From Bugula neritina (taxonomy: Eukaryota > Bryozoa > Gymnolaemata > Cheilostomatida > Bugulidae), in assembly GCA_964035545.1 (NCBI GenBank), contig OZ037766.1, positions 22,407,267 through 22,471,266 of the forward strand: a stretch of DNA of 64,000 nt, in the 5' to 3' direction. Below the pieces are notes generated by a model that was not told where the DNA came from, did no database searches, and was given only the letters and a program-made list of their open reading frames with translations. Shown here in pieces: positions 25,919 to 36,965 of the stretch. Every line of letters begins with the position of its first letter. Position 1 is the stretch's first letter. Made by a program: the position numbers and the translations under genes.

Positions 25919-28587
25919 ATGGGTAAAGGATTCCATAATTACATGTCAAAGAAGTTTTTCCATCCTGGCAGCTTCGAAAATATAAAAAAAGTATGGATGG
26001 CTCAACAAAAAGATGAACACAAGAAGCGTTCTGAAGAGGAGACTCTTGCTCAATATCAGAAGGAGCAAGAGATATATCAGGTATGAGAAAATTATATTTT
26101 TTTGCGGTTTGTGTTTTAAACTTGCTGAGCCAAGTTAATGAATGCTTAGGCTCTTTTTGGGTCGTTTGTTGATAAATGTATAAACTAGTTAGCCTCAATT
26201 TAAGATTGACGATGTATATCTTCTCGTTTCTTTAGAACAGAGCCTTGTTGGGTGATGAAAAAGCTAAGTTAGGATTAAACTTCATGTATGACCCACCGCA
26301 AGGTGTTAAGAGAGATCGTGAGAAGGAAGAGAACGAACCAGAGTACAAGTTTGAATGGCAAAGACAATATAATGCTCCGAGAGAAAACTATGCCAAAGGT
26401 AAGCAAGTATAATATACCACTAATAGTTGCTATAACCTTTATCTTTTTACTGTGAGTTGAACATGACAATGTAACGGCATACGTGCAGCACACATTGCAG
26501 ATGTTTTACACAACTACTTGAGACTTGTGCATGAGCATAGTTGTTGTGTTAATAGAAATTCACATTTCAATAGTTTCAAGCAATTGAACAAACAATTATC
26601 TTTTATGCTTGCATCATTGCTGAGCAGCTACAGTTTTTTTAATTGGACGATAGAGTTGTATTCTTTGCTGTGCTTTGAATTGAATATTTTTTACAGTTCA
26701 GCAAAAACAAGTATGCGTGACGAAGTGCATACTTTCAAGTGAATTATGTTACAGGTGATGACACTGTACGAGATCAGCCCTTTGGCATAGAAGTTAGGAA
26801 TGTGAGATGCCTAAAGTGTAGGAAATGGGGCCACATCAACACAGACAAAATCTGCCCCCTCTTTGGCAGCTCTATTACAGCTGAGCCACCACCAGCTGCT
26901 GGGAGTAACCCTGGTGAGTTGATGGAGCAGATGGCTGAGGAGGGATTAGCTTTCACTAAGAAAGTGATGAGTAGACAGAATGACCCAAGTGCTGCCAACC
27001 AGCAGCTAGTGCATGCTGAGGCTGACGCTGACGAAGAAGTAGGTCAACTTCTTGTATGAGTTTTTATTTTTCAAATTTTATTTTTGAGACAAAATATCTG
27101 TCAGGATAACATAGCTTCCATTATCTATCTTTACCACTTGTTGTCATTGTGCTGTAATTTCATGTATTTTACGAGCACAAAACCTACTAATAATGGAGGA
27201 TTGTTTTATAACAATTCTAAACTTAACAATTGCAGATTGCCTTCTTTCTCAGTCTATCAAGGAAAGAAAAAAAGAAACTGATTAAAAAATTAGAAAAGGA
27301 AAAGAAAAAAAGAAAGAAGGCTAGGAGACGAGAAAGAAAGATTAAGGGAGCAGCTTTCAGAGAAAAACAGGAAAATGAAATTGGTGGAGCTACTAAGCCC
27401 GTGGAAGAGGCTGCTGGAAAAGGTAAATATTGTACTGTTCATTCATCATTTCAGTTCTCAGTAATGTGGTAGTTTTCTAATATTTCTTTGTATGCTTCAA
27501 CATAAAATGCTTTTTGTGACTCTCCACTTGAAATCTTGAAGTTCAATCAATTCCTACTAAACTTCCCATTTGTTTACAATTTTTTTTCATTTGGTTTGGA
27601 TTTACTGACCCAATTGTTAAATACGTGAAATTTTTGCTCAAGAAACTAAACTCAAGAGCTAATTAGTAACTTCTCAATTTATATAATTGTTGAAATTGAC
27701 AATTATCGTCTTGGTGCTATTCTGAATTGAGTTATTTTTTGTTGTGCCAATTTGCTGCTTACTTAGAATTTCTATTATTTATTGATGAACCTACAGTTGT
27801 TTCTTTCTTGGAAATTGAGACAAAAAGTATTTTATAAACCTTAACAAAAGGACAAATCTATATTTGCGCATGGTGTTAGCTATTAATTTATTAAACTTTA
27901 AAGGGAAAACTTTACTAGACTAATTAAAAAGTTCCTTTATTTGGTCAAAATTACCTGTAGCTTGATTTGATGCCGCTAAGTTACACACCATGCAATTTAC
28001 TGTAGGCAACTTGTTAATACAATATTTCATTTTATAAAGTGATGTTATGTTATTTTATAGAGCGGAGTCATAGTAAAAGGAAACTCCCTATAGGTGAGAG
28101 AGATAATGGAGCGAAGCACAAACAGTCGAGAAAAAGTATAGGCAGGTCACCTGATGAAAGAAATGAAAACAACTCACCTGTAAGAAGGAAAAGGAATGAA
28201 AGCAGGTCACCTGGTAGAAGGGACAGGGAGAAGAGCAAGTCACCTGTACGAAGGGAAAGGAATGAAAGCAGGTCACCTGGTAGAAGGGACAGAGAGAAGA
28301 GCAGGTCACCTGTGAGAAGGAAAAGGAATGAGAGCAGGTCACCTGGTAGAAGGGACAGGGAGAAGAGCAGGTCACCTGTGAGAAGGAAAAGGGATGAGGG
28401 CAGGTCACCTGGTAGAAGGGACAGGGAGAAGAGCAGGTCACCTGTAAGAAGAAAAAGGGATGAGAGCAGGTCACCTGTAAGAAGAAAAAGGCATGAGAGC
28501 AGGTCACCTGTAAGAAGGGAAAGGAATGAGAGCAGGTCACCTGGTAGAAGGAAAAGGAATGAGAGCAGATCACCTGGTAGAAGGTGA
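25919..28587 (+). CDS. CIR1: CBF1-interacting corepressor CIR1
   Basis: CIR1 links the Notch-pathway factor CBF1/RBPJ to histone deacetylase complexes and also binds splicing factors in nuclear speckles. Five exons join in phase: 25919-26080, 26236-26398, 26755-27053, 27236-27422 and 28061-28587. They encode 445 residues; human CIR1 is 450. The CIR N-terminal domain starts at the first Met ([18 protein letters not shown], then KKVWMAQQ) and includes [18 protein letters not shown] and EYKFEWQ. A zinc knuckle follows, with C127, C130, H135 and C142 (CxxCxxxxHx6C). Next come a Lys-rich basic helix (exon 4) and a C-terminal RS domain built of repeated [16 protein letters not shown] units (exon 5). 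It lies 25 nt downstream of ANAPC13. The antisense frame across the RS exon is open only because of the repeat. Confidence 0.95.
26720..27300. repeat. Left arm of CIR1 inverted duplication (high-identity segment)
   Basis: From about 30 bp before exon 3 through exon 3, intron 3 and the start of exon 4, this segment closely matches the reverse complement of about 29965-30505. By eye, exon 3 differs at roughly 19 of 299 bases with no indels; the intron is also alignable throughout. Outside this block the two CIR1 copies are far more diverged. Confidence 0.85.
28140..28580 (+). repeat. Tandem repeats encoding the CIR1 RS domain
   Basis: About ten imperfect units built round AGCAGGTCACCTG(T/G) and AAGAAGG, in alternating 33-36 bp blocks, encode the SRSPVRR/SRSPGRR repeat. 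Copies are nearly identical at the DNA level, which suggests recent slippage or unequal exchange. Confidence 0.85.
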
Positions 28588-28708
28588 TGGACAACAATGC
28601 AGCTAGCTTAAGAAATAAGCACACAGTTTTACCTTTTATTTAAGACAGTTAAATGTAACCCGATCTAAATGCTATTTAGGTAACTCATCTATATTTTTAA
28701 TTGCTGTA

Positions 28709-28714
28709 AATAAA
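28709..28714 (+). terminator. Poly(A) signal of CIR1
   Basis: AATAAA about 120 bp after the CIR1 stop codon, the first canonical hexamer in the 3' flank. Confidence 0.55.
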
Positions 28715-29095
28715 TTTATAATCTTTTCATGTGGAAATGAAACCAAATGTGAATTAAATTAATGTATCAATTTTATAAACTCATTTGCTTTCTGTAAAAA
28801 AAATATAATGCTGTTAATGAGTGCTGTCAGATTAAAAAGAAAATAGTGTTTTATTTTCCGGAGGGTAGATATTGCATAGCGGCATAAGTGAGTCATAACA
28901 CAACATATTAAGAATAATATAAATTTGTAACATATATTATAACAATTATGTTAATATGGTTGCATCAGGGTTCACACATCTGCACTATAATTGAGATTTG
29001 GAATGGTATTTTTCTTTCCACACGTAAGAAATGTGCTTGTACATACAAGATTACGTTAATATATAATTGTCTTGTATTGATGAGTAAAAAGCGAA

Positions 29096-29357
29096 GAAAC
29101 CAGTAAAAAAAAGGTTAAGTGATGATAAGAATACACCCAAATATTATAGTAAGAATTTAGCTGTGAATCATCAAAATTACTTGAAAAAGTTGAGAGTTGT
29201 TGGCAAACACATTGTATGTCGTGTAATGCAGCAAAGTATTGTGGTTAGGGACAAAACTTTAGTAGAAATGGTCAGAAAAGTCACTGAAGCTTTGCTAATG
29301 TGCCTTAAGTTTATAATTCTATGTCTACGTACAGTAAAATATTGCACAATGTTGTAA
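29096..29357 (+). other. Unassigned open frame in the spacer of the inverted CIR1 pair
   Basis: A frame of roughly 85 codons is open across 29096-29357, rich in Lys and Val (for example KKLRVVGKHIVCRVMQQSIV). About 100 bp further on, 29462-29535 is an exon-like frame with acceptor TTTACAAG and donor TTCAG|GTAGC, containing HCQVCSIRHTC. No family is recognised. It may be a fragment of a gene or mobile element, or chance. Confidence 0.25.
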
Positions 29358-29919
29358 AGCAACATAAAAGAATAGTCAATGTAGGCCTACCACTGTAAAT
29401 ACTCTTACAATTAATATATAGATTGTATTTTGTTTAACTCTTACTTCTATTATTTACAAGTGCGTGAGCTAGTTTTTGCCAACACTGATGCAACACATTG
29501 TCAAGTGTGCAGCATCAGACACACATGTATTTCAGGTAGCTATAGTGTAATACTAGTATTGCATGATTAAAATTTTGATTATAATTCAATATTTGTGTGT
29601 GAAGAGCTACATAAATTTTCTGTGGTTTGTAAGTTGTCAGCATAGCTAACACAACATAATTTAAGGATTGCTGATAATTAAATTATTAAATATTGGTTTG
29701 GTTTCAATATTGTAATACTTTATTGTTATTTTTTACACTATCCATAATTGAATAAACCTTATATGTACGTTATATACAAAGTATAATATATAATTTATTT
29801 TCAGTACAAAAACAATTTCTTGTTTCAGCTTCTTTCTTTTACTTTTTCATTTAATAACAGCGCTATCAGTCCCATGCATGTACTTGTTTCTCTCTAAAAG
29901 CTACCCCTCCATATTTTAT

Positions 29920-31472
29920 TTATTTATTCTCTTCCTCTAACCATTTAAGTAGCTTCTTTTTTTCTTTCGTTGACAGATTGCGGAAGAAGGCAATCTGCAA
30001 TTGTCAAGTTTGTAATTGTTATAAAACAACCCATTATTAGTAGGTTTTGTGCTCATAAATACATGAAATTACAGCATATTGGTAACTAAATGGTAAAGGT
30101 AGATGAAAGCTATGTTATTCTATCTTGTCCCAAACATAAGATTTGAAATATAAAAACTCATACAAGGAGTTGACCTACTTCTTCGTCAGCGTCAGCCTCA
30201 GCATGCACTAGCTGCTGGTTGGCAGCACTTGGGTCATTCTGTCTACTCATCACTTTGTTGGTAAAAACCAATCCTTCCTCTGCCATCTGCTCCATCAACT
30301 CACCAGGGTTACTCCCGGCAGCTGGTGGTGGCTCAGCTGTAATAGAGCTGCCAAAGAGGGGGCAAATTTTGTCTGTGGTAATGTGGCCCCACTGCCTACA
30401 CTTTAGGCACCTCACATTTCTAACATCTATGCCAAAGGGCTGACCTTGTACAGTGTCATCACCTAAAACATAGTACACTTGAAGGTATGCACTTAAACTT
30501 TAGATGTACTTTTAAAAAATAATAAAACAAAAAAATTCAACCCAAAGCTTGGCAAAAAATATCACTAAATAAACTACATGTGGTAGTTACATTATACTTC
30601 ATTATGTTCTATAAAAGACCTAGTTCTTAATTAACATCCAAAACAAGTCTAACAGCTATTTACATGTTCTATTTCCAATTAAACATCAACTAGTTATTTG
30701 TGTATTATACTTGCTTACCTACAGCGTAGTCCCCTCTGGAAACATTACATAGTATTATATCTTCCTGCTTCCAGTGACAGCCTTTCTTAACATCTTTTGG
30801 TGAATCAGATACGAAGTTCAATCCTAGCTTGGCTTTCCCATCGCCTAACAAGGCTTTATTCTAAAAGTATACATGTTTACATTTGCTACTAATATGGGAA
30901 GTAACTGTGAATTTAAGGGGAAACTCCAGAACATGAAATACGCTGTTTAAAGCTAGACTGATAATAATTACTTCAAAATATTTTACTACTGAAGCTATCC
31001 TACACCTAATCCTTCTTAGCTAATTAATCAGTGCAGTAGCATTCACTGGTTATACAATAAGGTCTATTAACCCACTATCGCCCGGGGTTACTCCACTAGT
31101 ATTAGGCAATTTGAATCGTCACAAAATAGTCAGATTGAACATCAACCATTTTAAATCAAGTCTAACTAGTTTATGCATTCATCAAAATATCAATCTCTTT
31201 GCAGTTCAACAACTAATCAACAAAAATGATGACTCAAGAAATCTAAAACTTCTATAAAATCAATTTTGCAAGTTTAAATAATAATCCACAAGGAATATTG
31301 AAGATTCTTTTACCTCATATATCTCTTGTCTTCTGTTATATTGATTAAGAGCTTTCCCTAAACTTTTCCTATATCCCTTTCTTTTTTGAGCTATCCATAC
31401 TTTCTTTACGTCTTTGAAACTGCTAGGACGAGAAAACTTCTTGACCACGTAGCTATCGTATTCTTTGCCCAT
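29920..31472 (-). CDS. Short CIR1 paralogue lacking the RS domain
   Basis: A second CIR1-type gene lies in inverted, tail-to-tail orientation to CIR1. Four exons join in phase: 31314-31472, 30719-30860, 30164-30462 and 29920-29994, giving 224 residues. Exon 1 (MGKEYDSYVVKKFSRPSSF, KKVWIAQ) is only about 40 percent identical to CIR1. Exon 2 keeps [13 protein letters not shown] but has lost the EYKFEW motif. Exon 3 with the zinc knuckle is about 93 percent identical (7 changes in 99 residues; all Cys and His kept). Exon 4 starts like CIR1 (IAFF..LS.KEKKKLLKWLEEE) and stops after 24 residues, so the basic helix and RS domain are absent. No frameshift or internal stop is present, so it may be expressed. 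It could be a dominant-negative or HDAC-only form; that is inference. ANAPC13 is not found upstream of it. Confidence 0.85.
29965..30505. repeat. Right arm of CIR1 inverted duplication (high-identity segment)
   Basis: Reverse-complement partner of 26720-27300, covering the end of intron 2, exon 3, intron 3 and the start of exon 4 of the paralogue. Both CAATTGCAG acceptors and the CTT/GTATGAG donor are retained. Confidence 0.85.
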
Positions 31473-31639
31473 GGTGTCTTTATGTATGTCTTTCGGCGAA
31501 AATTGAATGTTAAAGGCGGTAAGCTTCCAGGTTATTTATTACATTTGAGCAAAAGTTTGCATGCTTTTCAACTGTTTTATCAGCATTTTATCCAATTTCT
31601 TATACGAAAATACTACAAAAATGTAAGTAAAAGTGGTCA

Positions 31640-31800
31640 TATTAGGTGTCTTGGACTTGCCCAGACTTGCCCGCGAGCGTGCCCTCCGTGTCCTATTCTG
31701 ACGTGGGGATGGCAAAATAGCCCTATTGTAGCGTGAGTTTATATCGCGTAAAGTTATTAAGAAGCGGGTTTGTCACAGATTCTCGTTATTCGTAGTTCAA
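31640..31800 (-). promoter_or_regulatory. Probable promoter region of the CIR1 paralogue
   Basis: A GC- and CpG-richer island (CCCGCGAGCG, GACGTGGGGA, ATCGCG) about 200-300 bp upstream of the minus-strand start, in otherwise AT-rich DNA. Confidence 0.35.
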
Positions 31801-32099
31801 ATCACATGAATGTTACTCTTCGGGCGGCTACTAATAACTAACGTTAGCTACGCAACATCAAGAAAGGTAACTAATTTGACTGTTTTCAAATAGACAATTC
31901 CATTTTGCTAGTTTGTAACTATCTGTAAATCACAAAATAATTATTTTCCCTATTTTAATTTCAATTATCATGTCGACCACACTACCAGAAAATTACTCTT
32001 AAATATGCAGTAAATGATGATTTTCAACCGTTTTGTGATGAATTATAGGTTAGTAGTTGTCTACGTAAAACCAAGTTTTAAAATTTGTAACTGAATCAG

Positions 32100-32800
32100 T
32101 GAAACTGAATCACAGTATGAGTATCAGTATGAGTATCACTAGTCTATGTCTATGACTCTCACTCTAACTCTAAGTCTATGACTATCGCCTATTGGTGAAC
32201 TATTATTAATAATATTCAATGGTTATATTTATTAACACTATTATTAGTCATAATGATAATCATATGGCAGTATCAGTTTCGAAACTAATACTTATAATAT
32301 TAGTTATAACTATAAGTATAGGTTATACCGATAGCTATATTTATATTAATATAAATATTTATATTCATAGTAATACTAATAACAAATGTAATATTATTAT
32401 GTTAATCGTTATACTTGTAAGTTATAATATAAAGCAAACGACACAAGTATTAATTTGAACTGCTGGTCTTAAAATAAAAAGTAAAATAAATAATAATATA
32501 AATAATAAAATATAAATTATAATAATTTAATTATACTAATACTAATAGCAATACTTATACAGTAATATAATTAGAATAAATTTATAAAACTTAAACAACT
32601 TTAAATTTAAGGAACAACTTTAAATACAAACAAAGATAATATTAAATAATTATAATCATAATGATCATAACAATAAATATAATTATGATTCCAATAATTA
32701 TCAATATATTATGTAATATTTAAATTATTTTAATCTATAATTATAATCATAATTTTTATAGTTATAGTGAATAAATTCAATTTGACATAATAACTATAAT
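32100..32800. repeat. Degenerate ATTA/TAGT low-complexity DNA
   Basis: Starts with a (GTATCA/GAGTAT) and (CTATGA) hexamer-like tract near 32110-32190 and continues as ATAATNN repeats. It is the same style of degenerate simple sequence as upstream of ANAPC13, and here it flanks the outer end of the inverted CIR1 copy. Confidence 0.6.
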
Positions 32801-34200
32801 ATTATAAAGCAGTCAGCCTATCTCTAATGCTGATTGATATTCAGATTGTTATGACTGTATCATTATTCACTAACTCTAAGAGTAAGTGGCTACAATTATT
32901 AGTATCAATGTTGTGTTAGAGTACTATACCTATTGGAATTTTGATATATCCATTATATTTACAACTCTGCCTGTTACAGCTATTAATAAATTGAACCAAA
33001 ATACCAACAGTGCCTAATAATCGCCTTATTTATAAAATAATCACAATCATAATGCTCAAGTTAATAGATTGGAAATTATTGAAAATTATGTTGTTGCCAA
33101 TATAAATATGACATTGTATGCATCCAAGTAGTGATGTTGTAATATATCTTGGAAGATAATTACATTATAATAAGAGTTAAATTCCTCTAAGTAACTTTTT
33201 TTGCAATTATTCCTTAGAATAACTATAACTTATACTCCTAACATTTAATAGCGCATTAGTTTTAGATTGAGCTACTAATTGTATTTATTGCATGTGAAAG
33301 TTAGTTATTCTCCGCCAGCTGCATGAATGTGACTGGTAAATTTTGTAACCTTTGGCAGTAATAACTTTGTAGCATAAATTAGACAAATTTTTATGAAAAT
33401 ACATAATTTTAATGCTATAGCTGCTAGTAATTTTAATGGGTGTAATAATATTACTTTCACCAGCATTAATTTTTACTTTGTTCATGCTTCATAAAGCATT
33501 TTCTAAATTCTTTTTTGAATAAATATATGTATATAATGTGCTGAATAGATTACATATGTTGGGGTTCTTCCTATACTGCAGCTCAGCCTACACTCCCCGC
33601 CACAAATGTTCCTAAACTACTAGCTTCATCAGGATACAGATTGATGGAGCTGTATTGATAAAAACTTCTCTTTTAGCAGTAGAGGCATCATAAAAAAAAG
33701 GCAAGTATTTTACTCAATAAGAATGCGGTTTTTTACTTCTACAAATTTGATAGCCTACACGATTCTATTTAAATGGAAACTGGTCTGACATAATGTGTCT
33801 GCAATTTATTAGTTATAATATAGTAAATACTATGCGGGTCTATAGATCAAATGGCTCAAAAAAAATTAAATAAAACATTACACAATGCTGTATTTATTAG
33901 CAATGTAATACTTAGCAAGTAATTTCACATTATTATTGTTTGCAAAGTTTCATATATCTACATATGTTTGTTCAATTCAGTGTTCTGAAGTAGAAGGTTC
34001 CAACAGCAGGGAAAAGCCTTGAACAAGATATTATGTTCTACATCTCCAACTCATTTTAACTTTGCTGGTCAGTTCATTGTGTATCTGGAGCATAGTTTTG
34101 TATTTTCAAGTAGTCCATCAGATACCTTTGTAGATAGTAAAGATTAAAATGCTTGTGCAATGATGTCCATAATGTTGAACCGATTTATTGAAACTAAAAC
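32800..34200. other. AT-rich DNA, no supported gene
   Basis: Short frames only. A small exon-like frame on the plus strand at about 33585-33660 (acceptor TATACTGCAG, stop TGA) has no partner exon and is not annotated as coding. Confidence 0.5.
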
Positions 34201-34250
34201 TGTTCTTAATTATAACAAAACTTGACAATCTTTACGTAAAGAATAATGTC

Positions 34251-34860
34251 CTATAATCTATCTTCATTGTAAACAAAATTAGAAAGTTCCACACCAGCAA
34301 ATTGTTTATCATCATCTGTAGGTGGAAGACGCGTGCACTCAGTTTTAAAGGCAAGCTGGCAGTGGTTTTCTTTGCCTTCTATGAAGATTTGGAAAGAGCC
34401 AGAAAATTAATACTCTATAACTGCAAAACCATGTTGTAGTGTCTTGTGTTATTGATTGAATCGTCTAAAAGAAAAATTGTTGTATCATTATAATTTTACT
34501 GTTGATGAATTAGCAAATCTACTTATCTTGGTAAATATATTCAAGAACAAATACTATAGTGTAACTCAGTTTTGGTTATGTGCATGCTCCTTAAGTGAAT
34601 TTACAGCAGATATCAAACTATATATTAGAGACTGATATAGGAATTAAATTTAAGCTAACCATGATGATGTAAATAGCTGTTGTATGTGACTTCGAGAACT
34701 CTGCTGGCCATGTCAGTTCAAATACACCAGGGTGATCTGTTACGAATTTCATGTCATTATTGAAATTCAGCTTTTTCAAGTGCCTCTTCACAACTCTGGC
34801 AGCATTCTGACTGCTACTTAGCTTTCTGCGCCTGAAATTTCTTCTACTTGCACCATTCTT
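34251..34860 (-). pseudogene. Decayed two-exon fragment of an unrecognised protein
   Basis: Two coding-like blocks fit together on the minus strand. Exon A (34660-34860) begins after an AG and is open for 67 codons: Arg/Lys-rich (RRNFRRRKLSSSQ), then KFVTDHPGVFELTWPAEF. It ends at ATG|GTTAGC. Exon B begins at 34464 after TTTTAG in the matching phase and is open for about 22 codons. It then needs a single frame change near 34400 to continue as FQIFIEGKENHCQLAFKTEC and end at TAG (34251). The amino-acid composition is protein-like in both blocks. The frame change points to a pseudogene or a sequence error. No 5' exons or family were recognised. Confidence 0.4.
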
Positions 34861-35579
34861 CTATTGGTGGAATGTTAGCCTATAACAAACAGGTGTACCA
34901 AAGCTAAAAAAATATCTAATTCACTGCACTAGGATATTATTCAACTCATTTAAATTTAATATATAGCAGTAAAACAATCACATAATTGTTTTTATTTTAT
35001 CAGCTTTACTTTACAAAGCTGAACCATATAATTTAGTAACTTGTCACCATAATAAACTTTGTACAACATACAAATTGAAAACCTGATGTGATTGCTTTTT
35101 TAATAGAATATACATCAAAAACATGTTACTTTGATAAGCGTGTTTATAATAAAAGTATTAAACCAGTTAAAAAAAATTATTTTGTTATATAAGGGATCAC
35201 AAAACTACATCATTTTAGACCTGTAGCTCAATGTTCCTCAAGCAACGGGCTGCTATGACTAATTAATTTTCTATCATTGCATTTGATTGTTCTACTCATA
35301 GTGTATTGGCGAGTTAAAATTATTGGTAATTTAATGTATATTTTAGCTACCTCTGTACAATCAATGTCATAGTAATATCAATTAGGTTTTAAATTTCACT
35401 GAGTTTATAGTAAATTACTGCAACCGTTACATAACATTTGGCTAGTTCTCTAGTTCATTAAATAACCATACGAACTTAAATTTACAACATGAAAAAAACA
35501 CACAAAGCAAAATCAAAATAAGCATATTATGAACCAATGTAATTGATAAGCGATAATGCTGTTATATAACATAAATTAT

Positions 35580-36110
35580 CAAATTGAAATAGTTATTATT
35601 ACTATTAGTATTACTATCATTATAACAACTATAATTATTATTAGTATTACTATTACTATTAGTATTAGCATTAGTAGTAAAAAATGAGTCGAGTTCAACA
35701 TAATATACAATCTAGCTTACTATAAAAGTAGAAGTAGAACTTTTAAAACTATCATCTGCATCATTATCAGAACTATGAGTAATACTAGTAGTTGTACTAA
35801 TAGTAATACTAATTATTAATAGTAATAGTATCACTATGAGTATGAGACTTGGGCTGGCAGTGATTATCACGATCAGTATCAACATCGTCATAGTCAAAAG
35901 TTACAAGAATAGAAGCCATATTCATATTGATATTCTCATTGAGTTATGCATAGTCATATTCATAGTAATACTAATAGTCAATCACTGATTGAGTTTATGT
36001 CATAGTGATACTCATACTCATAATTAATTTATACGATACTCATACTCATAGTGATACTTCACCGTGAATTTAATAATAATTTCAATTTAATATTATCATT
36101 GTTGCTAATA
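35580..36110. repeat. Degenerate TAGTAT/ATTACT repeats
   Basis: Mixture of (ATTACT), (ATTAGT), (ACTCAT) and (AGTAAT) words running in both orientations, with a weak period of 6 and no exact tandem unit. Open frames across it are Ile/Ser/Thr artefacts. Confidence 0.65.
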
Positions 36111-36814
36111 TTATGTCTTACTCTTAGTCTAACAGCAGCTCTATGAAGAAGTTAAACATAACTGATAACAAAACAAATTAAAAAAATAATACTGCAACAA
36201 TCAATATAATGTATATCAATATGCTAGCAACCTAATTTTCAGCTCACTTCATTAACTTTCCGTGCAGTATTGTGAATTGTGATAAAATAAATTTATTAAT
36301 GGTGACCTTGACATCTTCGTCCAAATGCCTTTCACGTCAAGCCCCGAACCAATTTGTAAAAATTTTGGATTTTTTACTTTTGATTATTTTTTACGAAAAG
36401 AGCTTCAAAATAAATTTAAAAAAAAGTGAGCTGTTGTCCACATGAAAAGAAATATATGAGCTAATTTTCTAAATTCAGGAAGTTACCAGAGGGTCACAAT
36501 ATTTTTTTAAAAAAATCTTTATTTTCACGACAAGCTCTATATATTAATATAGAAAAATAGAAGACAACTCTTTTTTCAGATTTTTCATGTGCCACGGTCA
36601 CGTCAATATCAGTGCTATTAACACATATATTTTAATTCATTTTTTCTGGTATATTGAGTTGAGATTTTTTGTATATATTTTGTGAATGCAACTAAAAAAG
36701 TATGATCTTTTAATTAACAGTAATTGATTTTATCAAAATAACCTGGATGCCTACGATGTTTAAAGCAGCTAATTTAGTAGTTGACTGAATCTAGTGAGAA
36801 ACGCGGCTGTATTT

Positions 36815-36965
36815 ATAGTTACGAAAGCATGAACTTCAATTTGATTGGATAAAGTAAAACTAGGTTAACTACTCAGAACCGGGCGCCTCAGAGCTACAAA
36901 CATTAAATTACGAAAATATTATGAAATGCATTTGATTGGCTAACATAAAATTATGTCAACTACTG
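36815..36965. repeat. Two diverged ~60 bp direct repeats with ATTGG boxes
   Basis: TACGAAAGCATGAACTTCAA, then TTGATTGGATAA and GTTAACTACT, is repeated about 85-90 bp later as TACGAAAATATTATGAAATG, then TTGATTGGCTAA and GTCAACTACT. Each holds a reverse CCAAT box. It could be an upstream element of a minus-strand gene, or a plain duplication. Confidence 0.5.

Noticed and set aside
26774-26998. 74-codon antisense frame over CIR1 exon 3, and its twin at 30219-30443
   Set aside because: Shadow of the conserved exon. The twin is conserved only because the exon is duplicated.
28088-28624. 178-codon antisense frame ([10 protein letters not shown] repeats)
   Set aside because: It mirrors the tandem repeats of the CIR1 RS exon and has no independent support.
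33585-33660. Small plus-strand exon-like frame ending in TGA
   Set aside because: About 25 codons with an acceptor but no upstream exon; too little to support a gene.
36301-36610. Inverted repeat GTGACCTTGACATC / GGTCACGTCAATATC as transposon ends
   Set aside because: The match is short and gapped, with no target duplication.
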